The translations under genes were made by a program, and so were the position numbers. This document shows positions 21,524 to 31,851 of a stretch of 64,000 nucleotides of DNA, one piece after another; within the stretch, counting starts at the first letter, position 1; each line of letters begins with the position of its first letter. This stretch comes from Symsagittifera roscoffensis. Its lineage: Eukaryota > Xenacoelomorpha > Acoela > Convolutidae. A model generated the notes under the pieces. That model was not told the origin of the DNA. It worked only from the letters and a program-made list of their open reading frames with translations, and searched no databases. The stretch is taken from the NCBI RefSeq assembly GCF_963678635.1, contig NC_087063.1, forward strand, positions 66,888,471 to 66,952,470. The letters run 5' to 3'.

Positions 21524-22937
21524 GTTGAGATCTCGGCTGTTCATCGTTGTCATTTTGCGGTCGGGTGCATGCAATAACTTTCGATAAGCTCATCATGAAA
21601 CCTTACAAGTCGAGTTAGATGTTAGTAGTTTTTAAAATTAGTCAAAAATACCAATATTTGTTCAAAAATTTTGAATGGTAACTTTATAACACAAAAAAAT
21701 ACTTCCCGAGTCGAGGTGCTCGACTTATTTTTCGACTTTGAAACTCGACTTATTTTTCGACTTTGAAAGTCGAGCAAGTGCAGTTTTGCGACTGAAGTTC
21801 AGAGTTCGAAAAGCAACTTTAAGTCTAGCACAAAGCGAAACATCCGTTTTTGGTCGAGAAAGTCAAAACATAGGTCGAGAAGGTCGAAACATAGGTCGAG
21901 AAAATTGAAACACAATTTTCGTCGATAAAGTCAAAACATAGGTCGAGAAAGCCGAAAAATATCCAATTTTGGTCGAGAAAATCGAAACATAGGTCGAGCA
22001 TTGTCAAAATATAGGTCGAGCGCAGCTAAAACGTAGATCGCGCACAGTCAAAACACAGTTCGAGCACAGTCGAAACATAAAATCGAACGCAAATTTACAT
22101 TACATTCGAACTCAAAGTCGAAACATAAAGTCAAGTCGATCGAAACAAATTCGAACACGAAGAAGAATATGAGTTGATTGTCGATTTTTTTGCTTGCAAA
22201 ATTGTAAAACAGTTGCCATTAGCAAATTAGATTGAGATATCGGCTGTTCATCGTTGTCATTTTGCGGTCGGATGCATGCAATAACTTTCGATAAGCTCAT
22301 CATGAAACCTTACAAGTCGAGTTAGATGTTAGTAGTTTTTAAAATTAGTCAAAAATACCATTATTTGTTCAAAAATTTTGAATGGTAACTTTATAACACA
22401 AAACAAATATACTTCCCGAGTCGAGGTGCTCGACTTATTTTTCGACTTTGAAACTCGACTTATTTTCGACTTTGAAAGTCGAGCAAGTGCAGTTTTGCGA
22501 CTGAAGTTCAGAGGTCGAAACGCAACTTTAAGTCTAGCACAAAGCGAAACATCCGTTTTTGGTCGAGAAAGTCAAAACATAGGTCGAGAAGGTCGAAACA
22601 TAGGTCGAGAAAATTGAAACACAATTTTCGTCGTTAAAGTCAAAACATAGGTCAAGAAAGCCGAAAAATATCCAATTTTGGTCGAGAAAATCAAAACATA
22701 GGTCGAGCATTGTCAAAATATAGGTCGAGCGCAGCTAAAACTTAGATCGCGCACAGTCAAAACACAGTTCGAGCACAGTCGAAACATAAAATCGAACGCA
22801 AATTTACATTACATTCGAACTCAAAGTCGAAAATAAAGTCAAGTCGATCAAAACAAATTCGAACACGAAGAAGAATATGAGTTGATTGCCGATTTTTTTG
22901 CTTGCAAAATTGTAAAACAGTTGCAATTAGCAAATTA
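21524..22937. repeat. 707-bp tandem duplication with internal GTCGA-rich minisatellite
   Basis: Unit 1 is 21524-22230 and unit 2 is 22231-22937, at an offset of 707 bp (CGGCTGTTCATCG occurs at 21534 and 22241). The two are nearly identical by eye. Each holds an internal degenerate repeat of about 20 bp based on GGTCGAGAAAGTCAAAACATA. Open frames that look alike in both copies simply reflect the duplication. Confidence 0.85.
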
Positions 22938-23689
22938 ATCCAGTAACAGATTACTTTCTAACTTTTACAAAAAGTCTGGACCTTTTCCACGAATCGACTG
23001 TTTCGAAAAAAAAACGTCAAAAATAATCGGCAAAACAGTTTTATGGACACATTTAAAAAGTGAAAGTTTTTGCTTTTTCACTAAGAAACCAAAAAACGTT
23101 TAATTTTGTTAGCCATCAAAATCAATCATTAGGTCCTCAGCCAGGTTGAGTTTATCTGGTTTTGATCTAAATTGCTCTTGTATCTAAGATATGATCCGAA
23201 AATTAAACACTGAAACAGAAGTTTTCCAGATTTTTGTATACCATTTGTACAAATCAACTGTTTTTAAAAAAAATCAGGAGCAGATGATAACAAACTCAGC
23301 TAAAACATAGGCTTGTATTCTTATGATCTAGAGAGTTGACATAATCATTACAAACCACACAAATCACAGGCCGTTTGAAGCAAATCTTTGATGGATCAAA
23401 TGCGTATTGAAAGGTTTTTGTTTGTCGAGAAAGTCTAGACAATGGAAACACACCCTTTTTTGATCGAAAAAATTGAAATAAAACTATGCTGGGTCAAATA
23501 AACAAAAGTTTGAAAAATGTTTAATCTTTTTAACAGAACTGCAATAAGCAAAATACAAAGCAATTATATTCAAAAGAAAATGGATTTTAATCAATCATAA
23601 TGGATCTGAGATAAATCAAAAATAATTTGTAAAAAATTTTGTTCTTATGAGAGGTAGAAAAAAAACAAATTTTAAATAATTGTCAATGG
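22938..23689. other. Intergenic stretch
   Basis: AT-rich, with no gene or clear repeat recognised. Confidence 0.35.
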
Positions 23690-23945
23690 AGAAAACCAAA
23701 AAATATCGAATTTAATTGGAGAAAGTCGAAACGTATCTGTGCGGGTTCGAATAAACAAGGTCTTATCAGAACAAGGCCGAACAACGTCGAATACTATTTT
23801 TCTTGAATAGAGAAAGTCGAAACATACAGAAATTTGGTCGAGAAAGTCAAAATATAACGAAAATTTGGTAGAGAAAGTCGAGACATACCAATTTTCGGTC
23901 AAGAAAGTCGAAACATAAATCGAGCACCTCGACCCGAGTAATCGT
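23690..23945. repeat. Degenerate GTCGA minisatellite related to the 707-bp repeat
   Basis: Repeats of GGTCGAGAAAGTCGAAACAT-type units, diverged. The motif is the same as in 21.8-22.7 kb. Confidence 0.6.
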
Positions 23946-23994
23946 ACAATAAACAAGAGGAGGATCTTAGATGAAACGAATGCATATGCATCCC

Positions 23995-24875
23995 GGGTCG
24001 AGTTCCGCGACTAATTTTTTGACCTCTTCGGTCGCGGAAATGTTAATTCCGCTACCAAAAATCCATAATCTGGACAGGGTTTTAAGTCGCAGACAAACTA
24101 CGGAATTACCAGCTCCTGGTAGCGGTGGCCAAAAAAGAAGTCGCGGTAGACAAAAAATTAGTCGCGGTGGTCAAAAAATCAGTCTCGTTGTTCAAAAATT
24201 TAGTCGCAGCGGTCATAAAAAGTAGTTGCCGCGGTCGAAAATAAAGAAGCCGTAGGGATCAAAAATGTAATCGCGGCGGTTGAAAAATCAGTCGCGGCAT
24301 GGTCAAAAAATTAGTCGCGGTGGTCAAACAATTAGTAGCGGTGGTCGAAAACTAAGTCGCGGCGGTCGAAAAATTAGTCGTGGCAGTCAAAAACTGAGTC
24401 GTGCTATGGTCGAGAAAAATTAGTCGTAACGGTCAAAAATTCAGTCGCGCTGTTCAAGAAAATAGTCGCAACGGTCAAAAATTTAGTCGCGCTGTTCAAA
24501 AAAAATAGTCGCGACAGTCGAAAAATTAGTAGCCGTTGTCAAAAAATTACTCGCGGTGTTCGAATTATCAGTCGCAGCATCGTCAAAAAATTAGTCACTG
24601 TGGTCGAAAAATTAGTCGAGGCGGTCAAATAGTTAGTCACGGTGGTCAAAAAATTAGTCGCGGCATGTTTAAAAAGTTTCGGCATGGTCCAAAAATTAGT
24701 CATGGCGGTCGATAAATTAATTGCGTGCTCAAAAAGTTAGTCGCGCTAGTCGAAAAACAAGTCACGGCGGTCGAAAAATTTGTCGCAGCGGTCGAAAAAC
24801 TAGTCGCGTCATGGAAAAAAAATCTAGTCGCGGCCACGGTATTGTCGAAAAACTAGTCGCGATGTAGTCGAAAAC
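23995..24875. repeat. Minisatellite of ~21-bp GTCGCGG-containing units
   Basis: Many imperfect copies of AGTCGCGGTGGTCAAAAAATT. Units vary in length and spacing. The array runs directly into the CATA microsatellite. Confidence 0.8.
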
Positions 24876-24950
24876 TACATACATACATACATATATACAT
24901 ACATGCAAACATACATACACACATACATGCATAAATACATACATACATAG

Positions 24951-24981
<31 letters not shown>

Positions 24982-25405
24982 CATACATACATACAAGCAT
25001 TCATAAATACAAACATACATACATACATACATACATACATACATACATACATACATACATACATACATACATACATACATACATACGTACATACTTACAC
25101 TCATACATACATACATACATAATACTTGCATACATACTTACATTCATACATAAATACAAGTATTCATAAATACAAACATACATACTTACATAGATACATA
25201 CATACATACATACATACATACATACATACATACATACATAAATACATACATACATACATACATACATACATACATACATACATACATACATACATACATA
25301 CATACATACATACATACATACATACATACATACATACATACATACATACATACATACATACATACATACATACATACATACATACATACATACATACATA
25401 CATAC
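24876..25405. repeat. (CATA)n tetranucleotide microsatellite
   Basis: About 530 bp of ACAT/CATA repeats. The left part has interruptions and the stretch 25191-25405 is nearly perfect. Because the 4-bp unit has no stop codon in several frames, long open frames (Met-Tyr-Val-Cys repeats) appear; these are not genes. Confidence 0.95.
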
Positions 25406-25535
25406 GGTTCTAGGACTAAATCCCCCAGGATAAAATCCCACCGGATATAATCCCCCAGGACTAAATCCCCCGTAGGACCAAATCCCCCTAGAACAAAATC
25501 CCCCAGTTTCTAGTTTAAAATCCCCCACTTTCGAA
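25406..25535. repeat. Minisatellite of ~15-17-bp AAATCCCCC units
   Basis: About seven copies of a unit like GGACTAAATCCCCCA. It lies between the microsatellite and the transposase remnant and could belong to the end of that transposon. Confidence 0.7.
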
Positions 25536-25639
25536 TTCAACAAAACAGCGACACTAAAACTTGAATTAAAAGATGAAAGATAATCAACAGAAAAGAAGTA
25601 GATAGATTAAAGACTAAAAAGTAAACGGACAAGTTAACA

Positions 25640-26489
25640 GCTATGGCTTTAAGATAATCCAACTCTTTGTAGTTAGCGGCAGAACATACTATTCTCTTGA
25701 TCCTCCCAAAATTATCCTCTTTCCTTGGATGGACTTTCTTGCCGAGCTGCATTTGAGCAAAACTGAAAGATTGCAGTGATTGCTGCCTCTGAATTGCCTC
25801 AATGAACTTCCAAATGTCAGGATTTGACTTTTGGAGCATGGATTCGAATCCACAGTGGAATCCTTCAAGGGCATTGTTTGTTCTGGGGAGGTCGTCAATG
25901 GTCCTGAAGTAAACGTTTCACATATCCATGTCGAATTGCGATTTCCGTCTCGTCGAATTTCGCATTTCTTTGCCTACAAAGGTGTCCTCAAAGTTATTCT
26001 TGATGTCGTCAGGAATGTGGCAAGTTACCAGTATTTTTTTATACCAGGCTTCTACATGTAAGGGTGGGGCAAACGCAAGAGCAGCTAGAAGACGTATAGC
26101 TAGGTTAAAGTCTTTGTCCTCGCGATACTGAACTGTATAAATAAATTCGAGTATCTTTCTGTAAATAGCTTGCGAGAAGTGAAAGAAACAACCTTTGATT
26201 TCTGTGTCTGGAAATTTGTCACCCACAGAGTTGATGCATGCCATTTCAATGTCCATCATGATTGAGCTGGGGGGACGATATCTGCTTTCAAGTTTGACCA
26301 GAAAGCGTTGTACGTTTCTTGTCGTTTATCGGGTAGCAGGGGATAGATACACGGAAAAGTTGTTCCATCTACGAAGCAGTGGACAGTGTATACTTGGTAG
26401 AAGTTATCAGGGCAGCTTTTAAAGGTTCCATCGATGAACCAGTTTCCATATGAGTTTAAGATTTCGATATTTTTGTTGGTTGCGAACAC
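25640..26489 (-). pseudogene. MULE-type transposase fragment, frameshifted
   Basis: Read from 26489 down. WFIDGTFKSCPDNFYQVYTV with HCFVDGTTFPCIYPLLPDK is the signature start of the MULE transposase domain. It is followed by MMDIEMACINSVGDKFPDTE, IKGCFFHFSQAIYRKI and later RTNNALEGFHCGFESML with NPDIWKFIEAIQ. Catalytic Asp candidates are in FIDGTF and MDIE. The frame breaks near 26263 within a 6-base C run and again near 25890-25920. The N-terminal zinc-finger part and the transposon ends are not identified. This is a cut-and-paste DNA transposase remnant, inactive here. Confidence 0.85.
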
Positions 26490-26749
26490 GTATAACGTTT
26501 ACCAAATAACATACATACATACAAATTTTGGTCGTGGCTGTCTGAAAAAAATCCATTTTTGGTCGCGGAAGTCTGGAAATACCAAAATTTGGTCGCGACC
26601 GTCTGATCATAAAACCACAATGTATACCCGGGAATTAACGCGAACAAAAGCCGATAAAATACAATTCAGTCACAAAAAAATGTACGTGGCAGATCTGAGC
26701 AGTATCTCTCAAATCTGATCTCGAGTGAAACAAGCCTTGTCCTCAACCA

Positions 26750-26915
26750 AATAAAAACTCAGATCGATTTGGATCCATTTTAAATTGTTTTAAATTCAAC
26801 GCTAAAAATATCGATTCCAGTCGATTTTAAATCGATTCAGATGAATCTTAAATCTGCTTAAAATGAAATCGATCTAAATCAATTTTAAATCGATTTAAAT
26901 CGATTTTTTATTTTT
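26750..26915 (-). repeat. Partial inverted copy of the TCGATTTAAA element at 28-30 kb
   Basis: ACGCTAAAAATATCGATTCC with AGTCGATTTTAAATCG is the reverse complement of the block at about 29999-30040. The terminal inverted repeat of the full element is missing. Confidence 0.6.
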
Positions 26916-27224
26916 TTTTCTTCAAAATTGCGAATGACAGAATAATCCCCCACAATCCCAATCCCAATCCAACCATATGACAAAGAGAGAGGCAGCATAT
27001 TGTATTTGCATTGCAAAAAAAAATAGCTTATTTAGGTTGTTATTCAGCTTATTTTTTCTTATTTAGCTTATTTCTGAAATCCAAAGGCAAGTATCGAACA
27101 ATTGTTAAACTTGCCTTAAGACTACGTTTAATTTTTCCAAACAGTTCATTCCAACCGCCCCCACTCTTTGTACAAGTTTTTTATATAGAAGTATAAAATC
27201 ATTCGGTAAAGTATTAGACATCTA

Positions 27225-27617
27225 CCAGGGGCGGATTTAGGCGGTGCTGACGCCACTACTCAGGGATTCGACGCCTGCCGACTCAAAGTGTCCCCCTTTG
27301 TACTATTTTGAGATATCCATTTTTTAAACTTGCATGGGTCGCGTATGTAAAACACTGACATTAAAATTTATCTAAAGAGCCTTCGGCGCCAAACTAAGCT
27401 AAACTTGAGGGGGGGGCGCGCGCCGAAAAAACGTGATTTTTGGTCGGAATTTTCTAAAAAGTGCCCAAAAACGCCTTTTTGGCCTTATTTCAAAAATTTG
27501 CCAGCGGAGCAGAAAAATTGGTCAAGTTAGGGTTTTCATAGTGGTTTGGGAGAGCTCAGAAAATCAATTTGGTCGACCTAAAAAACGAACCTCGAGAAGC
27601 CTTAGATCCGCGCCTGC
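27225..27617. mobile_element. MITE-like repeat with GGCGGATCTAGG-type ends
   Basis: It starts CCAGGGGCGGATTTAGG and ends CCTTAGATCCGCGCCTG, which are imperfect terminal inverted repeats. The interior contains AAAACGTGATTTTTGGTCGG and GAAAATCAATTTGGTCGACC, also seen at 39235-39535, and inverted at 6421-6545. No coding frame is convincing. Confidence 0.65.
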
Positions 27618-28365
27618 TTAAAGCGATGAAGTGATCATAGTTTTCAGCTAAATTACTGTATCCAACTGGGCTTGCCATCTTCTGTCTCGCTCTTATATTT
27701 TTTCACGAGCCTCACTCTTATCAGGGTGCTATCCCAAAGTCAAATTTTGGCAGGCTGTTGAAGGAAACTCTTGAAAAAATTGCTGTTGTTGGATGTCGGC
27801 TTGATGGCGTAAAACGTCTTGCATCCTAAAACCATGTTAGTTTTTGACTATAGTGTAAGTTGAGGTGAGTAAAATAAGTCTCACACAATTAGGCCAAAAA
27901 TTTTCCACAACCAACCCGAGTATTTTTGTACTGTTGCAACATCTGGTCCGAGACATTGTAAAAGATCTCTATTACAATATCTCCATTGTAATATCTAGTA
28001 CACGTTTTGGCTACGATTGTTCGTTGTGACAATGAAATTGTTTTTTTTTTCAAATTGTTGAACTTTTATCTGGGCTCTATTGATGTAGGAAAATCTAGAA
28101 TTTTCTTTGAAATTCAGCATGCAAATAACTAAATTGTTGAACTTTGAAACCAAATATAGAAATTTAACTACCCACAGTTCCATTTTCTTTCGTCTCGTTT
28201 ATCCTTTATATGAAACAGAGTGAAAAAAGATAACTGGTTGTTGGACATTTAAGGTAAATTATTCTGGAAATTATTCAGTAATCTTAGTAAAGCAGCTCAA
28301 AAGTTTAGATATTGGTAGAGGTATCAAGATGAAAACATTTTGCAAAAATCAATTCAACTTAGCTT
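27618..28365. other. Intergenic stretch
   Basis: No supported gene or repeat. Confidence 0.35.
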
Positions 28366-28709
28366 CCCGCACTGACAAAATGGTTTCCGGTCGACTTAAA
28401 TTGATTTTAAATCGATTTTAAATCAATCCAAATCGATTAACCATGTACACTTTACGAACTTAAATGGATTTAAAATCGATTTAAGCTGTTCTTTTTAAAA
28501 ATTTCAATCAATTTAAATTGTTTTCGATGGATTTTACGTCACACTAAAATCGATTTTTTGGCAAACAAGGCAAAAAAACATGCTATTTAGAAAACTAAAT
28601 GAACAATTTCTTTCTTGATTTTTTAAATAAAAACACACGTACCAGATGTTTCAGAATTCAAGAAATAAATGTAAAATGTTAATATAAACCAGATTTTCAG
28701 CTCAAAACT

Positions 28710-29130
28710 ATGCAACAAAAATCTAGAATATCATCACTGTGAATCAGATTTTGTGCATTAACATATGTAACAAATCAAGAAAAGTGTCAAATTAAACCAG
28801 ATTTTGAGCTCAAAAAAATCCATTGAAAATCCGATCTCGGGCTAAAACCTGCACAACGAATGAATAAATTGGTCAATGTAAAACAGATTTTGAGCTCAAA
28901 AAATTGTTAAAAAATTATAAAAAAAACTATCAATGAAAATCAGATATTGGGCAAAACCAATGTATTAAATAGAGAAAAAGGTCAAAAAAGTCGCTAAAAA
29001 TCAACGTTTGACCTCGAAATGATGCTACAAAAATCTAAAAAATCATCATTGCAAATCAGATGTTGTGAATTAACATATGTAACAAATCATGAAAATTGTC
29101 AAATTAAACCAGATTTTGAGCTCAGAAAAT
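28710..29130. repeat. Direct repeat pair inside the 28-30 kb element
   Basis: AAACCAGATTTTGAGCTCA and TTAACATATGTAACAAATCA recur at an offset of about 314 bp, with partial extra copies of CAGATTTTGAGCTCAAAAAA between them. Confidence 0.6.
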
Positions 29131-29699
29131 TGCAATGAAATCATAGAAAATCATCATTGTAAATCAGGTTTTGCGAGGCCGGTTCTGAAATGAGGGGCTC
29201 AGAGAAAGGAGCGATGTAAGAAATCAAACTCATGTTTTCAGTTCACACCTCGAGACATCGAAATAGCTTAAAATGATTCATAAATCGGAGAACAGTATCA
29301 AACAAAATGTTTGGCAATACACATAGATATACCTGATGGGGGATAAGAATAGGGTTGCTTCGTAGGAATTTGTGGTGGAGCCATGAGGGGACGGTTGATC
29401 TTGTTTTAGAAACATTTTAATCCCCCCGCCCCAATTCTTATCCCCATATCAGTTTTGACTTAAAGTTAAAAAAAACTTCCAAGTGTTCCTTTTTTAAAAA
29501 TTTAGATAAGTTTTGAATTTTTTTCCTTTTTATAACACGGCGACAATTTTCTGTGCTCAGCTTTTAAATATTTGAAGAAAAAGCGAGAAAAGAGTCAAGT
29601 TGATTACACAGAAACAAAACAAATTCTCCTGAAAAAATAACCTGAAAAAGTCATTAAAACAGCAAGTTATCCAAGTTTTTTTTATTTTAAGTCAAAACT

Positions 29700-29810
29700 G
29701 ATGGGTGGATAAGAATTGGGGGGGGGGGGGGGGTGGTTGCGGGATAAGAATTCGGGGAGGGGGGTTGCGGGATAAGAATTCGGGGGGGGGGGGGTTACGG
29801 GAATTGCTGG
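29700..29810. repeat. G-rich minisatellite
   Basis: Three copies of a GGGATAAGAATTCGGGGG-type unit with long G runs. Such tracts could form G-quadruplexes and are also prone to sequencing error. Confidence 0.65.
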
Positions 29811-30267
29811 AAGACGGTTGATTTTGTTTTACGAGCATTTTAGTCAATTTTGGTATTTGTAACGACACGTAACAAAAGTTTTCATTTTTTTCTGTCATTC
29901 GAAAATTTGAAGAACAAAAGTAGTAAAAAAATCGATTTAAATTGATTTAAATTCGATTTGGATTGATTTCATTTTAGGTCAGATTTAACATCCATTAAAA
30001 TCGATTTAAAATCGACTGGAATCGATTTTTTAGCGTTGAAATTAAATCGATTTAAATCGATTTAAAATCGATCGGAATCGATCTGAATTTTTTTGTTTTG
30101 ATTAGCTTACTTTTTAACAACATAAGTCGATTTCAATCTAATTTGAATACTTTGTTTATACTAGAACCGATCGAAACCCATTTTTGTCAGTGCGGGTATA
30201 GTATTAAATATACAAAATAATCAAATGAGAATCTCACTCTCCTCTGTGTAAGAAGATTGACAACGAA

Positions 30268-30781
30268 ACAAGACTGCTCGTATTAGGGCGAAGCCCTGAA
30301 CGTTCCGACTGCCTTTTAAGGTTTCTGGAGCAGTTATAACATTAAAAAATTAAATTAAAAAAATAAAATGAGTTTAAATTTTTTTAAATAAAAATCATCA
30401 CCCCAAACGCCATATAAAATACAAAAAGATAAATTTCACTCCTTGTAACAAATCAATTATGGCAAATAAGCTTCTTTCAACCATTTTGAAACGATTTATA
30501 AGATAGATTAACTCTCCGCTTACGCGTTAATAGCGCGAAATATATCGCGCGTTAACTGTCCCAAATTGGCCAAAATGGCAATCTTTAAAACCCCATAACT
30601 TTAAGAAAAATGATCACAGGTGAAATATATTTTCAAATTTGAGCTCAGGACTACAATACCTTTTGAATGACATAACAAAAATTCCGTCAAAAATGGCTAG
30701 TTAAAATGTCGAAATTTGTCTGAATAAAAAAACCCACCCCGAGCACAAATATTCCTATACTTTTGTATCGAAAGTCGGAAC
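30268..30781 (-). mobile_element. R500 interspersed repeat, copy 7
   Basis: A complete minus-strand copy. The 3' end is on the left (AACAAGACTGCTCG, then AGGGCGAAGCCCT, GTTCCGACTGCC) and the 5' end on the right (TATCGAAAGTCGGAAC). The GCGCGAAATATATCGCGC hairpin is intact. It lies about 1 kb upstream of DEG/ENaC gene 2. Confidence 0.85.
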
Positions 30782-31851
30782 AAAAAATACAATCAATTTT
30801 CTACTTTCTCGACTATGTGATGCTTCCTCGATACTGAGAAAATATTTTTACCTTTTTCTGTAAGTATCTATTGTTTTTTATTTTTCTGTAGTACAACTGA
30901 CGCATACTTTGAGGTCAGTTACAATTATACTTCATTATACAGAATATACTTAAATCGGGCAACAAATCAGCAATACGCAATAGTTTTTTATTGTTATTAG
31001 CAATGTTGAACTTCTTTGTTTCGTCATTTTTGTGAGGAAACTTGATATGGAAAATGTTGTCAAAATGACCAAATATCTGTATGATTCTCTGGTGAGTCAG
31101 AAATTTCAAAGACAAACACGGTAGGATTGGGTATTATATGAACATGAGATATAGAGTTGACTTATTTGTAATATATGCTAGAAAAAGGCAGAATTATTGA
31201 GCAGAATCTGACTTCGAGCTTGAGGCAATTTGTTACAGGCTGCGATTCGTCACAAGCGACAATTCACAACAAGCGACGATTCGTTACAGGCGACTATAAG
31301 TTTCAGGCAACGATTTGCATCAGACAGTGACTCGTAACAGACGGCGATTCGTAGCAGACAGCGATCGGTAACATGCGACAAAATTAATGGTTATAGACAA
31401 ACCATCAGAAATAAAAAGCATTTTGGCTTCTGTAATTCACCACGGATTCTATTTAGACGGTTAGCATACCTAAACTACCTAAACTTTTCTCGCTTAGTGT
31501 TGTCCTGTTTATGAAACCCTTTTGAAATGTTTGAAAGGCGTCTTTGGTAAAAGTGTTCGAAGACCTGCTTTTTTGTTGAAATTTTGTCTTCCCTCATTGA
31601 AAATTGAAAAGTGGCAATTTTTATAACAACGTTAAGGCGCCAAAAGATCATTTTTTATTTAAATCCGTATGCTTTTGTTTCCTTATTAATATACTTTAAA
31701 TAATTTAATCCCATTCTTATGATAACTTTGCGAATAGAGCATCTGCTTTTATGGGAATTTGAAACATATCAGCTGATTTTGAGTATCGTTTGCATCATTC
31801 GAGTTGTAACAAGGCTGATCAGCAGAGTTGTAATCGAATTTAGTAAGCAAA
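30782..31851. other. Upstream region of DEG/ENaC gene 2
   Basis: It contains a minisatellite at 31225-31385 and otherwise AT-rich DNA. The gene 2 promoter should lie in the last few hundred bases. I see no clear TATA box at a diagnostic distance. Confidence 0.35.
31225..31385. repeat. Degenerate ~17-20-bp minisatellite
   Basis: Repeats of CGATTCGTAACAGGCGA-like units, poorly conserved, about eight copies. It lies 0.5 kb upstream of the gene 2 start codon. Confidence 0.6.

Larger units (their letters stand above)
28366..30196. mobile_element. 1.83-kb inverted-repeat element rich in TCGATTTAAA
   Basis: Ends CCCGCACTGACAAAATGG (28366-28383) and CCCATTTTTGTCAGTGCGGG (30177-30196) are terminal inverted repeats. 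Just inside both ends lie arrays of AAATCGATTTAAATCGATTT motifs that can pair. The interior has a direct repeat (about 28710-28815 and 29023-29130, sharing ACATATGTAACAAATCA) and a G-rich minisatellite at 29340-29810. There is no transposase, so it is probably a non-autonomous foldback element. Confidence 0.7.

Noticed and set aside
21825-22716. Two near-identical short minus-strand frames
   Set aside because: They reflect the 707-bp duplication of a minisatellite; the composition is repetitive and non-protein-like.
24000-24870. Possible CRISPR-like array of regularly repeated units
   Set aside because: Units are imperfect, with no distinct spacers, and the window is eukaryotic; it is a minisatellite.
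24762-25543. Several long frames of Met-Tyr-Val-Cys or His-Thr-Tyr-Ile repeats
   Set aside because: They are translations of the CATA microsatellite in frames that happen to lack stops.
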